From Acidobacteriaceae bacterium (GTDB taxonomy: Bacteria > Acidobacteriota > Terriglobia > Terriglobales > Acidobacteriaceae): a stretch of DNA of 64,000 nt. The translations under genes were made by a program, and so were the position numbers. The stretch is from contig JAOAPC010000008.1 of the NCBI GenBank assembly GCA_025462735.1, forward strand, positions 310,001 through 374,000, read 5' to 3'. Shown piece after piece: positions 9,503 to 18,556 of this stretch (positions are counted from its first letter, which is position 1; each line of letters opens with the position of its first letter). Under the pieces are notes generated by a model. The model made no database searches. It was not told the origin of the DNA and saw nothing but the letters and a program-made list of their open reading frames with translations.

Positions 9503-9702
9503 AACGCTCGCTGAGCAAAAGGGCTGCTCTTGTATTTTGGTTCGTCGGCTCGTGCGGAGCAGTACTCTTTAGTTGCTGGTGTATTTTCGGCATGATCTAC
9601 ACAAGAAAGATCAACTTCGCTGTGCTAATGATGCTGGCACTTGGCATTATGGCCGCGTGGGAAGGGTTCAAGATGTTTAGGATCGAACGAAATTCAAACT
9701 GA
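9499..9702 (+). CDS. Small two-span membrane protein
   Basis: The frame starting at ATG 9499 encodes 67 residues with two hydrophobic segments, about residues 9-30 (ALVFWFVGSCGAVLFSCWCIF) and 37-53 (INFAVLMMLALGIMAAW), with basic ends. An AGAGGAA site lies about 8 bp upstream, inside the transposase remnant, and the start overlaps that remnant's stop. I do not recognise the family. It could be a genuine small membrane protein or a chance frame after the IS relic. Confidence 0.45.
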   Translation: MKRSLSKRAALVFWFVGSCGAVLFSCWCIFGMIYTRKINFAVLMMLALGIMAAWEGFKMFRIERNSN

Positions 9703-9798
9703 GGCACTACCCGGCACTTCCCGGCACTTCCCTTACCCAAGCCTGACTAAGTCTCACCCCGTATAATCAAGCTTGGACTCTTCCTCCAAGGAAACCTT

Positions 9799-10650
9799 TT
9801 GAGCGCACATATGCCCCCTCGTCCCGGACAGCCACCGCCGGGCCCTCAGCCGCTCCCCGGAGTTGATGCCATCGTCGCCGTCGGTTCCGGCAAAGGAGGC
9901 GTGGGTAAAACCACGCTAGCAGTAAATCTGGCTCTCGCGCTTTCGAAACTCGGCCATAAGACAGGATTGCTCGACGCCGACGTGTACGGGCCCAACGTTC
10001 CCCTTATGCTCGGAACCAGCGGGCAGCCGAAGGTGGTGGGTGAAAACCGGATCATTCCGCTGGACGTGCACGGATTAAAGGTGATCTCGGTTGGCCTGCT
10101 CAATCCCGGAGACAAGCCGCTGATCTGGCGCGGTCCGATGCTGCACTCAATCATCAAGCAGTTCTTGGGCTCGGTAGAATGGGGCGCTCTCGACTATCTG
10201 ATTGTCGATCTCCCACCAGGCACCGGGGACGTAGCTTTGTCTTTGATCCAAACCGTTCCGCTCACGGCAGCCATTGTCGTTTCCACGCCTTCCGATGTTT
10301 CGTTGCAAGATGCCCGCAAGGCAATCGAAATGTTTCGTCAGATGAAAGTAGACATCGCGGGCATAGTCGAAAACATGAGCTACTTTGTCTGTCCCCATTG
10401 CCATACTGAAATCGATATCTTTTCGCGCGGGGGAGCTGAAAAGACTGCCCGCCAATTCGGCGTGGAGTTCCTTGGTGCCATTCAACTCGACCCCGAGATC
10501 CGCAAATCCGGAGACGAAGGCAGACCCGCGGTGCTGGAAGGTGAATCATCCTCCCATGCCAAGCCTCTTTTTGATTTTGCGCATCGGGTGGTGGAGCGGG
10601 TCGAGCAGATCAAGTCCGCCGCACCCGAAAGTGTCATTCAAATCCAATAG
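9799..10650 (+). CDS. mrp: Mrp/NBP35-type iron-sulfur carrier ATPase
   Basis: This 283-residue P-loop ATPase has the deviant Walker A motif GKGGVGKTT at residues 31-39, a DADVYGPN switch I block, VDLPPGTGD, and the C-terminal CPHC pair that binds a bridging Fe-S cluster. Mrp/ApbC proteins carry and transfer iron-sulfur clusters in the cytoplasm. It lacks the N-terminal MIP18-like domain seen in many Mrp proteins. A TTG at 9799 with AAGGAA 5 bp upstream is the likely start; an ATG lies four codons on. It stands alone, with hrcA 200 bp downstream. Confidence 0.9.
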   Translation: MSAHMPPRPGQPPPGPQPLPGVDAIVAVGSGKGGVGKTTLAVNLALALSKLGHKTGLLDADVYGPNVPLMLGTSGQPKVVGENRIIPLDVHGLKVISVGLLNPGDKPLIWRGPMLHSIIKQFLGSVEWGALDYLIVDLPPGTGDVALSLIQTVPLTAAIVVSTPSDVSLQDARKAIEMFRQMKVDIAGIVENMSYFVCPHCHTEIDIFSRGGAEKTARQFGVEFLGAIQLDPEIRKSGDEGRPAVLEGESSSHAKPLFDFAHRVVERVEQIKSAAPESVIQIQ

Positions 10651-10814
10651 GCGGCATTCCTCATCTAATGAGTAGATAATCGGGTACTAACATGGAAGTA
10701 CCTGAGTGGACTAGAATTGGTGCCCAGTGGAGGGCCCACATTCGGAGCGGGGGCTGGCGATCGGCACGTTTCTAAGTCGCTGTTTTCCAAGTTGTTACTG
10801 ACCATCCGCGACGC

Positions 10815-10828
10815 CTTCGTCGACGAAG
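10815..10828. promoter_or_regulatory. Perfect 14-bp palindrome upstream of hrcA
   Basis: CTTCGTCGACGAAG is its own reverse complement and ends 20 bp before the hrcA start. It is not a CIRCE element (TTAGCACTC-N9-GAGTGCTAA), and no CIRCE was found in the 200-bp leader. It might be an operator or an mRNA hairpin near the ribosome site; the role is inferred from position only. Confidence 0.35.
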
Positions 10829-10848
10829 ATCACATATAAAATAAGAGT

Positions 10849-11889
10849 ATGGCAGCCGGTCCAAATATCGGGGAGAGGGAACGTGAAATCCTTACCGCAA
10901 TCGTCGAGACGTTTATCTCGACGGGCGAGCCGGTGGGATCACGGATGCTCTCGCGCGCCAGCCGCGAGGGGCTGAGCCCTGCTACGATCCGCAACGTAAT
11001 GGCCGACTTGGCCGACGGCGGATACCTGGAACAGCCGCACACTTCAGCCGGTCGCGTGCCAAGTCCAGCCGCCTACCGTTACTACGTGGAACAACTCAGC
11101 GGCAAGACGCAGCTATCGCAAGCAGATGCCGGAATCATTCAGGATTCGCTGCAAGGAGTGACCGACGTTCAGGAATTCATGGAGCGCACGTCACATGTGC
11201 TGTCTCTGATTTCCCGCAATGTAGGCGTGGCGGTGGCCGCTAGTGGTCCGAAGAACGCGCTAGAGCACGTTTACTTTTCGCGGCTTGGCGACCAAAAGGT
11301 GCTGGCAGTCGTGGTCACCAAATCCGGATTGGTTCGCGACCGGCTCATGCGCCTTGACCTGCCACAATCTGATCTGGATGCTGCGGCCCGGTTCATCAAT
11401 GAGAATTTTCGCGGATGGACTCTCGAAGCCGTACGCAATGAGATTGCGCGCAGGTTGGAAAAGGAACGGAGCGAGTATGACCGGCTGATGTCGTCGGTAG
11501 AGCAGCTTTACAAGCAAGGCGTGCTCTCCGGTGACGAGTCGTCGCAGGTTGTGTTCATCGAAGGCGCGTCCAACCTTGTTGCAGGAGAACACGATCGGCA
11601 GCGGCTGCAGGAGTTACTCAAGGCACTCGATGAAAAGCAAACTTTGGTCGAGTTGCTTGGCGCATATCTCGATGCAAAGCAGGAGGCAGTGCGCGTGGTG
11701 ATCGGGCTTGACGAGGCCCAGCCGTCGATGCGCAATCTGGTCCTGATCGGTACCCCGGCCCGCGTCGGAGGTGAAGTCATGGGCTCGCTTGCAGTACTCG
11801 GCCCTACGCGCATGGATTATCAGCACACAATAACCGCCGTGTCATATATAGCGCGGCTGTTCGACAAAATTCTTAACGAAACTGAGTGA
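10849..11889 (+). CDS. hrcA: Heat-inducible transcription repressor HrcA
   Basis: The 346-residue product has the HrcA winged helix (TAIVETFISTGEPVGSRMLSR, then LSPATIRNVMADLADGGYLEQPHTSAGRVPS) and the C-terminal GAF-like part ending with LGPTRMDYQHTITAVSYIA. HrcA normally represses groE and dnaK genes through CIRCE elements, aided by GroEL. It heads the hrcA-grpE-dnaJ cluster, with 5 bp between its stop and the grpE ATG. No CIRCE is visible upstream, so autoregulation here would have to use another site. Confidence 0.95.
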   Translation: MAAGPNIGEREREILTAIVETFISTGEPVGSRMLSRASREGLSPATIRNVMADLADGGYLEQPHTSAGRVPSPAAYRYYVEQLSGKTQLSQADAGIIQDSLQGVTDVQEFMERTSHVLSLISRNVGVAVAASGPKNALEHVYFSRLGDQKVLAVVVTKSGLVRDRLMRLDLPQSDLDAAARFINENFRGWTLEAVRNEIARRLEKERSEYDRLMSSVEQLYKQGVLSGDESSQVVFIEGASNLVAGEHDRQRLQELLKALDEKQTLVELLGAYLDAKQEAVRVVIGLDEAQPSMRNLVLIGTPARVGGEVMGSLAVLGPTRMDYQHTITAVSYIARLFDKILNETE

Positions 11890-11894
11890 AAGTT

Positions 11895-12458
11895 ATGGCA
11901 AGAAATGGAAAACCCGAAGTTGAAGACCAACACATCGACACGGAGCACGAGTTGCCACCGGCCGAAGAATCCGGCGCATCGGAACAAGCGCCTGCATCCG
12001 GTCGAGTTTCAGAAATCGAAAAACTTCGCGCCGAGCGCGATTCCCTGGTGGATCGCCTCGCGCGGATGCAGGCTGAATTCGACAACGCCCGCAAGAGAGC
12101 CACGAAAGAACAACAGGACTTTCGCGATTACGCGCTCGTGGACACCATCAAAACAATTATCCCGGTCCTCGACAGTTTCGATCGCGCACTGCAGAGCTCG
12201 CCCGAGAAATCAGAGTTCCATTCTGGCGTCGAGTTGATTCATAAGCAATTGGTGGATGCTCTGGCGAAGCTCGGAGTCCGTCCGATTTCCGCCAAGGGCG
12301 AGCAGTTCGATCCCCGCTATCATGAAGCGATCGAAATGGTCGATACCGAAGACGCAGAAGACCACCAGGTGATCGAGGAGTTGCAGCCCGGCTACAAACT
12401 AAAAGATCGGTTGCTGCGTCCCGCTATGGTGAAAGTCGCCAGAAATTCAAGGCGCTAG
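11895..12458 (+). CDS. grpE: Nucleotide exchange factor GrpE
   Basis: This 187-residue protein has the acidic, disordered N-terminus, the long dimerising helix (about residues 40-85, EKLRAERDSLVDRLARMQAEFDNARKR) and the C-terminal beta domain block that includes VRPISAKGEQFDPRYHEAI. GrpE releases ADP from DnaK. The ATG at 11895 was chosen over a GTG three codons upstream that overlaps the hrcA stop. It lies between hrcA and dnaJ in one transcript. Confidence 0.95.
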   Translation: MARNGKPEVEDQHIDTEHELPPAEESGASEQAPASGRVSEIEKLRAERDSLVDRLARMQAEFDNARKRATKEQQDFRDYALVDTIKTIIPVLDSFDRALQSSPEKSEFHSGVELIHKQLVDALAKLGVRPISAKGEQFDPRYHEAIEMVDTEDAEDHQVIEELQPGYKLKDRLLRPAMVKVARNSRR

Positions 12459-12490
12459 TTCAACAATAAACGAAAGGCACAAGAAGAGAC

Positions 12491-13624
12491 TTGCCAAGCG
12501 TAAAACGAGACTACTACGAAATATTAGGCGTGCAGCGTGGTGCGACCGAGCAGGAAATCAAGAGCGCCTATCGCAAACTTGCGCTGCAGTTTCATCCCGA
12601 TCGGAATCCTAATAATCCTGATGCGGAAGAAAAATTCAAAGAGTGCAGTGAGGCTTATGCCGTACTCGCTGACACCGAAAAGCGCGAGCTGTACAACCGC
12701 TTTGGTCACGCGGGGGTGGGCGCTGCCGGTCCCGGCGGCGGCTTTGATGCCACTGTGTTCCAGGATTTTGGCGACATATTCGGCGAGTTTTTCGGATTCG
12801 GCGATCTCTTTGGCGCGGAGCGTTCAGGTCGGCGCTCACGTTCACAACGCGGCGCCGATCTGCGGGAAGACATCACCATCGAATTCGAAGAAGCGGCCTT
12901 CGGAATTGAGAAGAAGATCACCTACCGCAAGCACGAACTTTGCGACCACTGCCACGGATCGGGAAGCGCGCAGGGCAAAGCTCCCGCATCTTGCCGTACC
13001 TGTGCCGGGCGCGGGCAAGTCAGATATCAGCAGGGCTTCTTCAGCATCGCTCGCACTTGCCCCACATGCCACGGAGCGGGAAGCGTTATCAGCGACCCTT
13101 GCACGAATTGCCGGGGCGAAGGTCGTGTCGTCCAGCAAAAGACAATCGACGCCAAAATTCCTGCGGGAGTTGAAGACGGTACTCGCATCCGGTTTACCGG
13201 TGTTGGCGAAGCCGGCGTTCACGGCGGCCCAGCTGGAGATTTGTATCTTGTCCTTCACGTAAAGGAACATGCGTTCTTCGAGCGCCAGGGAAACGACCTT
13301 TATTGTGTGGTTCCGATTTCATTTACTCAGGCCGCCGTGGGTACCGAAATCCAGGTCCCAACACTCGAGGGCGAGCACACGCTCAAAATACCCGAGGGCA
13401 CACAATCAGGAACGATTCTCAAAGTCCGCGGCAAAGGCGTTCCTGTGCTAAACGGGCATGGCAAGGGAAATTTGTTTGTTGAAGTCCGCTTGCAGACGCC
13501 TACCAAACTAACTAAGCGGCAGCGCGAACTGCTGCAAGAGCTTCAAACCATCTCCCAGGTGGAGAATAAACCGCAGCGCACCTCTATCCTCGGCAAGATG
13601 AAGGACATGTTCACCCAGGCCTAG
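12491..13624 (+). CDS. dnaJ: Chaperone DnaJ
   Basis: The 377-residue protein has a complete type I DnaJ layout: J domain with HPD at residues 35-37, a Gly/Phe-rich linker, four zinc-binding CxxCxGxG repeats ([32 protein letters not shown]) and the C-terminal substrate-binding domains. It stimulates DnaK ATPase and holds unfolded clients. The start is a TTG with AAGAAGAG just upstream. It follows grpE by 32 bp; dnaK is not in the window, so it must be encoded elsewhere. Confidence 0.95.
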   Translation: MPSVKRDYYEILGVQRGATEQEIKSAYRKLALQFHPDRNPNNPDAEEKFKECSEAYAVLADTEKRELYNRFGHAGVGAAGPGGGFDATVFQDFGDIFGEFFGFGDLFGAERSGRRSRSQRGADLREDITIEFEEAAFGIEKKITYRKHELCDHCHGSGSAQGKAPASCRTCAGRGQVRYQQGFFSIARTCPTCHGAGSVISDPCTNCRGEGRVVQQKTIDAKIPAGVEDGTRIRFTGVGEAGVHGGPAGDLYLVLHVKEHAFFERQGNDLYCVVPISFTQAAVGTEIQVPTLEGEHTLKIPEGTQSGTILKVRGKGVPVLNGHGKGNLFVEVRLQTPTKLTKRQRELLQELQTISQVENKPQRTSILGKMKDMFTQA

Positions 13625-13706
13625 CGCTGCGGCCGATCCGTTTACAATCTGTGTTTCGACGGGCAAGGCCTCTTTGGCGTCGCGGCATTGTGCCGAAACA
13701 ACGCAC

Positions 13707-14753
13707 ATGAAATTGCAGGAGAACATCGCGCTTGCGCCATTGACTACGTTGCGTATAGGCGGCGACGCTAGGTTTTTCGTGCGTGCGGAAGCGGTCGAGG
13801 ATGTAGAAGCTGCTGTCGCTTTCGCCCACGATAAAAACCTGCCACTTTTCGTGCTCGGTGGCGGCAGCAACGTTCTGATCTCAGACAAAGGGTGGCCCGG
13901 TCTAGCTTTGCAGATCGGGATTTCAGGAATCGATCACAGTCATGAGCGGGAGACGATCCGCTTTGTTGTCGGCGCGGGTGAAGAGTGGGACGCGTTCGTT
14001 GCGCTTTGTGTCTCGCGCAACTGTGCTGGCGTCGAGTGTCTTAGCGGAATTCCGGGAAGCGTCGGCGCAACTCCGGTGCAGAACGTCGGAGCCTATGGCC
14101 AGGAAGTTTCACAAACCATCACTTCCGTGCAGGTGTTCGATCTCGCGACGAAACAAGTACGCGAGATGAATCCCGAAGACTGCGAGTTCGGCTATCGCAC
14201 TAGTATTTTCAACACACGAGAGCGCGGACGCTACATCATTTTGGGTGTGACCCATGAACTGCGTCACGGTGGGCCTCCAAGCCTGCAATATGCTGATTTG
14301 CGAAACTATTTTTCGGGGCGCAAAGAAACGCCGACCCTTTCCGAAACTCGTGAAGCAGTTCGAAAAATACGCGCGACCAAAGGCATGCTGATTACGCCCG
14401 GGGACCCCGACAGCCAAAGTGCTGGATCGTTCTTCAAAAATCCGGTACTCACGGCGGCACAGTTTGAACAATTAGCGCAAAGGACGAAGGAGCGAAATTT
14501 GCAGGTACCGAGCTTTACGGCTTTATCGCAACAGAAGAAAATCTCCGCCGCATGGTTGGTAGAAAATTCTGGATTCGCGAAAGGCTACGTAAAAGGACAC
14601 GTTGGAATTTCCAGTAAACACGCACTCGCGCTGGTGAACCGCGGAGGCGCCAGCGCCTCCGAAATAGTAGCGTTGAAAAATGAAATCCAAGAGCGCGTCG
14701 AGCAGGTGTGGGGAATCAAGCTCGAGCCGGAGCCGGTGTTGGTGGGCTTCTAA
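13707..14753 (+). CDS. murB: UDP-N-acetylenolpyruvoylglucosamine reductase
   Basis: This 348-residue FAD enzyme reduces UDP-GlcNAc-enolpyruvate to UDP-MurNAc in peptidoglycan synthesis. The FAD-binding half shows LGGGSNVLISD and the SGIPGSVGATPVQNVGAYG block. The catalytic set is visible: the Arg in GYRTSIF, the Ser in SAGSFFKNP and a Glu in the C-terminal EPEPVLVGF. The YRTSIF loop and overall length fit type I (E. coli-like) MurB. The ATG at 13707 was chosen because the family begins there; upstream codons of the longer frame are unrelated. It stands alone, convergent with the glycosylase gene. Confidence 0.93.
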   Translation: MKLQENIALAPLTTLRIGGDARFFVRAEAVEDVEAAVAFAHDKNLPLFVLGGGSNVLISDKGWPGLALQIGISGIDHSHERETIRFVVGAGEEWDAFVALCVSRNCAGVECLSGIPGSVGATPVQNVGAYGQEVSQTITSVQVFDLATKQVREMNPEDCEFGYRTSIFNTRERGRYIILGVTHELRHGGPPSLQYADLRNYFSGRKETPTLSETREAVRKIRATKGMLITPGDPDSQSAGSFFKNPVLTAAQFEQLAQRTKERNLQVPSFTALSQQKKISAAWLVENSGFAKGYVKGHVGISSKHALALVNRGGASASEIVALKNEIQERVEQVWGIKLEPEPVLVGF

Positions 14754-14785
14754 GTGCGAAAGCACGTCTGGCAAGAACCGCCGTT

Positions 14786-15478
14786 TCACTCGTTCGCAAT
14801 TCGTGCAGCTTCTCTAAAAATCTCCGCAAACATCTCTCGTGTCAGCTTGCCTGTCTGCGTGTTCTGGTTGGACGGATGATACGAAGCCAGCAACGTCCGG
14901 CCATCCGGCATCTTGTATTGGGCCCCGTGCTGGAAGATGTAACCGGTCTTGCGAGTAAGCACGCCCCGCCGCTTTAGATGGTTGAGATAGGCTTCAAATC
15001 CAATTCTTCCCAGCGCGACCACGAGCTTTACTTTTTTTAATCCGTCCAGTTCGCGATCCAGGTATGCGGCGCAGTTCGCCAGCTCTTGCGGTAAGGGCTT
15101 GTTGTCGGGCGGAGCGCAGCGCGCCGAAGCGGTGATGTAGAGGTTTTTCAGGATCAGCCCATCATCGAGCTTGGTGGCAGAAGCTTGATTGGCAAAGCCG
15201 GTTTCGTAGAGCACGGGGTACATAAAGTTTCCGGAGGAGTCCCCGGTGAAAGGACGGCCGGTACGGTTCGATCCGTGCGCCCCTGGGGCGAGAGCCAGCA
15301 CTAGCACGCGGGCGTTGGGATCGCCGAAACCCGGCACAGGTTTCCCCCAGTAGTCCCAATCCTTGTAGGCCCGTCGCTTTTCACGCGCGATCTGTTCGCG
15401 ATATACAACCAGCCTTGGGCATCGCGTGCAGGCGATAACTTCGGAATTGAGGACGTTGAGCCAATTCGGGAGAGGCAT
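14786..15478 (-). CDS. Uracil-DNA glycosylase, family 5 (UdgB)
   Basis: The 230-residue protein belongs to the iron-sulfur uracil-DNA glycosylases. Four cysteines that would hold a 4Fe-4S cluster are Cys17, Cys20, Cys121 and Cys136. The active-site block reads LALAPGAHGSNRTGRPFTGD, which is typical of family 5 (UdgB), where Ala/Gly replaces the catalytic Asp or Asn of other families. The late SYHPSNQNTQTGK is the DNA-contacting loop. Such enzymes remove uracil, hypoxanthine and related bases. It is a single gene, convergent with murB. Confidence 0.88.
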   Translation of the reverse strand: MPLPNWLNVLNSEVIACTRCPRLVVYREQIAREKRRAYKDWDYWGKPVPGFGDPNARVLVLALAPGAHGSNRTGRPFTGDSSGNFMYPVLYETGFANQASATKLDDGLILKNLYITASARCAPPDNKPLPQELANCAAYLDRELDGLKKVKLVVALGRIGFEAYLNHLKRRGVLTRKTGYIFQHGAQYKMPDGRTLLASYHPSNQNTQTGKLTREMFAEIFREAARIANE

Positions 15479-15619
15479 TTAGGGCGTTAACCACGTCAAA
15501 GCATTGACCACGAAGGACACGAAGTTACACGAAGGAAACCGAATTCCAAATTCCAAACCCTGAAACATAAATGCCTGAGTTTGGCGGGAATCAAATTCTC
15601 ACCGAAGATCGAGCGCGAT

Positions 15620-16699
15620 CTATTCTTTGTCCGGCACTGCGAAATATCCGCTGCGCGATTGAACTTTGTAGCCGTCTTTGGAATGAATCTGCACTTTGCG
15701 GAAGCCGCCGTTCTTCACCGCATTCGTCGGCACATAACCGATGTTGTACTGGCTGCGAAGCTCCTGCGAGATCTGATCAAAAGCGGCCTTCAGCTTGTCG
15801 GTCTTGTTGCCGACTTCGATCAAGCGTCCGCCGGTTTCGGTGGTCAGCTTCTTCATGTCGCTGTCGCCACTGTAGCCGCCAAAGCCGTAAAATCCGCGGT
15901 CAGCGCAAAGCAAAACGTACACAATTGTGTCAGACTTCTGCGCCGCCTCGATTGCATCTCGAAGCCTGTATTGGCTGCCCTGGTCCTCGCCGTCGGTGAG
16001 CAGGATCATTGCCTTACGATCGACTTGCTGCGCCATTTCGTCATGCGACGCGAGATAAACGGCATCGTAAAGCAGCGTCCCTTTGGGCACGCCCATAGTT
16101 GGAACTGGGCCACCACCCTGGCCCGGTATGCCGGGCAACGACGCCTGGCCGCCACTGTCAATTTTCACGCTGTTCAAGGCAGCCTTCAGCCGTCGCGCGC
16201 TGCTGGTGAAATCCTGCAGAAGGCTGACCTTGATGTTGAAGTCGATTACGAATGCCATGTCCTTTTCGCGCAGGATCTCGCTGAGAAATGCGCCGCCAAC
16301 TTCCTGCTCCATGTTCAGCACCCTCTCCTGACTGGCGCTGGAGTCGATGAGGATTCCCAAAGTCAGGGGCAACTGGGATTCGGCAGAATAGTACTTAATA
16401 GTTTGCGGCTTGCCATCTTCAAGAACATCAAAGCTGTCTTTCGACAAGTTCGCAATCAGGCCGCCCTTCTTGTCCTTCACATTGAAGAAGAGCTGAACAA
16501 CGTTCGTGTTGGCTTTGAAGGTCGTGACCGGCTCATCCGGATCCTTGTCCTTCGGAGACTGGGCCTTGTCCGCGGCTTCGCGGTCTTGCTGGTCGGGCAC
16601 CATTTGTACATCCTGGGCCACCGCAAGCTGCGCCCCGAAGGCTAAGCCAAGCAACGCGAGTTGGATACAAAATACCTTTAGGCGAAACACCGACCGCAT
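15620..16699 (-). CDS. Secreted VWFA-related acidobacterial domain protein
   Basis: The 359-residue protein starts with a signal peptide (MRSVFRLKVFCIQLALLGLAFGAQLAVAQ) and carries a von Willebrand A-like domain of the acidobacterial VWFA-related family: VVQLFFNVKDKKGGLIANLSKDSFDVLEDGKPQ, LPLTLGILIDSSASQ as the metal-site strand, and MILLTDGEDQGSQ. It ends with RSQYNIGYVPT and a KVQIHSKDGYKVQSRSGY tail typical of the family. Function is unknown; expected location is periplasmic or extracellular. It is divergent from a second family member, with 47 bp between the starts. Confidence 0.88.
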   Translation of the reverse strand: MRSVFRLKVFCIQLALLGLAFGAQLAVAQDVQMVPDQQDREAADKAQSPKDKDPDEPVTTFKANTNVVQLFFNVKDKKGGLIANLSKDSFDVLEDGKPQTIKYYSAESQLPLTLGILIDSSASQERVLNMEQEVGGAFLSEILREKDMAFVIDFNIKVSLLQDFTSSARRLKAALNSVKIDSGGQASLPGIPGQGGGPVPTMGVPKGTLLYDAVYLASHDEMAQQVDRKAMILLTDGEDQGSQYRLRDAIEAAQKSDTIVYVLLCADRGFYGFGGYSGDSDMKKLTTETGGRLIEVGNKTDKLKAAFDQISQELRSQYNIGYVPTNAVKNGGFRKVQIHSKDGYKVQSRSGYFAVPDKE

Positions 16700-16746
16700 A
16701 GATTCGGTTTCCTGTAGTTTCTGGTAGTCTACTTCTCTGCGGTTAG

Positions 16747-18201
16747 ATGCACCAAACCTGCTCTCTCAAGCATCCCAATGATCAGAACTTTCGACAGAGG
16801 ACATCGTTGCTAAAACGGTTCGTAATGTGCTTTCTTGTATTTGGGGCAGCAGTAGCCACCCCCTGCGCTGTTTTCGGCGAACAGAATTCGACCGGAGCGC
16901 CGCAAGTCCCTGCCGCTGTGGAGCAGAGCCAAAACCCGACACAGACGCCCGCGCAGGATTCCAACCAACCGAAGCAAAGCATTCCGGATGCACCGTCTAC
17001 AGTGCAGCCGCCGGCCCCATTGCCTCAGCCACCTGCAACACCCGGTTCTGAGCAACAGCTAGCCCCGCAACCCCCTGCGGCCGCCAACGAGCCGCCGCCT
17101 AGGCAAACCCCTGATGAGGGCCCTACAGGACCGCCTCCGCCACTCAACGTTAAGACCGTTCCGCAGGGCGGGGCCACTAACTCGGGCTCTGACACCCAGG
17201 ACGAACTGTTCAAAATTGTGACCAACGTAAATCAGGTTATGGTCCCGGTTACGGTGAAGGATGAATCGGGCCACCTGATCGGCGGACTTCTCTCCAAGGA
17301 CTTCACGGTCAAGGAAAACGGAAAGAAGCAGACTCTAAACTTCTTCACCAGCGATCCATTTGCGCTCTCGGCTGCAATCATCTTCGACCTGGGGATGAAG
17401 GACGTCGATGTGCAGAAGGTGAACCACACGTTTCCCGCGCTGGAGGGAGTGTTCAGCCCATTTGATGAAGTCTCGATCTACAGCTACAGCAACGTCGTTG
17501 GCCAGATCTCCAACTGGACTCCCGTCGGCCAAAAGCTATCAGCCACGTTCGACCGCCTGGCGACTGCAAGTGGCAGAAATAACGGGCCGCCGGTTGTCGA
17601 TGGTCCGTTTGGACCGCAGGGACCGACCGTCAATAACATGCCCGTTGATCCCAACGCGGCGATCGTCGCCCCGTCGGCCCAGCAGGAATCGCACGTACTG
17701 AATGACGCCATTCTGAAGGCGGCGCTCGATCTTTCTAAACGGCCGCGCGAACGCCGCAAAGTGATTTTCATCATCAGCGATGGCCGCGAATACCGCAGCA
17801 ACGCCAGCTATCGTGATGTGCTCAAGGTCCTGCTGAGCAATAACATTATGGTTTACGCAATCGGAGTGGGCGGCAGCGCGATTCCGATTTACAACAAGGT
17901 CGAAAGGCTTCACCTTCCCCGATTCGGCTACAGTGACATCCTTCCTAAATACGCGGGTGCAACCGGCGGCGAGGTTTTGAACGAACTCACTCGGACCGGC
18001 CTCGAAGATGCCTACTCACGGCTGATTGGTGATGCAAGGAACCAATACACGCTGGGATACCTGACGCACCAGCCGGCGGTCGGGGAACACAATGAAGTTG
18101 AGGTGCTGGTGGATCGCCCTAGCTGCAAGCGATCTTCAATCCGGCCTTGCGTGGATGTGACCGCGAAAGAGGGTTACTACGCGATGCCTCCAGCGCGGTG
18201 A
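16747..18201 (+). CDS. Secreted VWFA-related acidobacterial domain protein, Pro-rich
   Basis: This 484-residue paralogue of the divergent neighbour has a hydrophobic signal near residues 24-44, then a long low-complexity Pro/Gln/Ala linker (about residues 48-145), then the VWFA-related domain (VNQVMVPVTVKDESGHLIGGLLSKDFTVKENGKKQ) and a C-terminal NQYTLGYLTH block. The metal-site strand reads ALSAAIIFDLGMK, so the usual DxSxS is lost, unlike in the neighbour, which retains DSSAS. Starts at 16747 or a TTG at 16807 are both possible. Function unknown. Confidence 0.85.
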   Translation: MHQTCSLKHPNDQNFRQRTSLLKRFVMCFLVFGAAVATPCAVFGEQNSTGAPQVPAAVEQSQNPTQTPAQDSNQPKQSIPDAPSTVQPPAPLPQPPATPGSEQQLAPQPPAAANEPPPRQTPDEGPTGPPPPLNVKTVPQGGATNSGSDTQDELFKIVTNVNQVMVPVTVKDESGHLIGGLLSKDFTVKENGKKQTLNFFTSDPFALSAAIIFDLGMKDVDVQKVNHTFPALEGVFSPFDEVSIYSYSNVVGQISNWTPVGQKLSATFDRLATASGRNNGPPVVDGPFGPQGPTVNNMPVDPNAAIVAPSAQQESHVLNDAILKAALDLSKRPRERRKVIFIISDGREYRSNASYRDVLKVLLSNNIMVYAIGVGGSAIPIYNKVERLHLPRFGYSDILPKYAGATGGEVLNELTRTGLEDAYSRLIGDARNQYTLGYLTHQPAVGEHNEVEVLVDRPSCKRSSIRPCVDVTAKEGYYAMPPAR

Positions 18202-18238
18202 GTTTCTTGGCCCTCGCGAAAGATATGGCGTGTTAAAT

Positions 18239-18556
18239 TCAACTGCTCTCCGCCGGTGCGAAGATCACGAGTAATACTAGTTCTTCCACGATGTCGAAGA
18301 AGCGGTGTTCAAGGCCTGCTTCGACAAAAATTACTTCAGCCTCGCGAACCTCGCGCTCTTCCCTGCCCAGCCGCATCTTCGCCTTACCACGAACCACGTA
18401 GTAAATCTCGTCTTCATTGTGCGGAGTTTGATTGTCCGTTGCGCCAGGCGGCAGAACATAAATGCCGGCGCTCATTGCGGGAACGCGGAGAAATTCGTGG
18501 TAGCGTTTGTCCCCAAGCCTCGCCAACAAATCTGCGATCTGCAGGACTTCGCTCAA
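18239..18556 (-). CDS. Small cupin protein
   Basis: This protein is a single-domain cupin of about 105 residues. It has the metal-site blocks PHNEDEIYYVVRGKAKM and VEAGLEHRFFDI, giving the usual His, Glu, His ligands. The likely start is a TTG at 18556 that overlaps the stop of the upstream TetR gene (TTGA), with AAGG about 9 bp upstream. A longer frame to 18637 would run 85 bp into the regulator. The coupling suggests it shares a transcript with the TetR gene. The ligand or substrate is unknown. Confidence 0.75.
   Translation of the reverse strand: MSEVLQIADLLARLGDKRYHEFLRVPAMSAGIYVLPPGATDNQTPHNEDEIYYVVRGKAKMRLGREEREVREAEVIFVEAGLEHRFFDIVEELVLLVIFAPAESS

Noticed and set aside
15581-16645. 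354-codon frame antisense to the VWFA-related gene
   Set aside because: The opposite strand has a signal peptide and complete domain; this frame has none.
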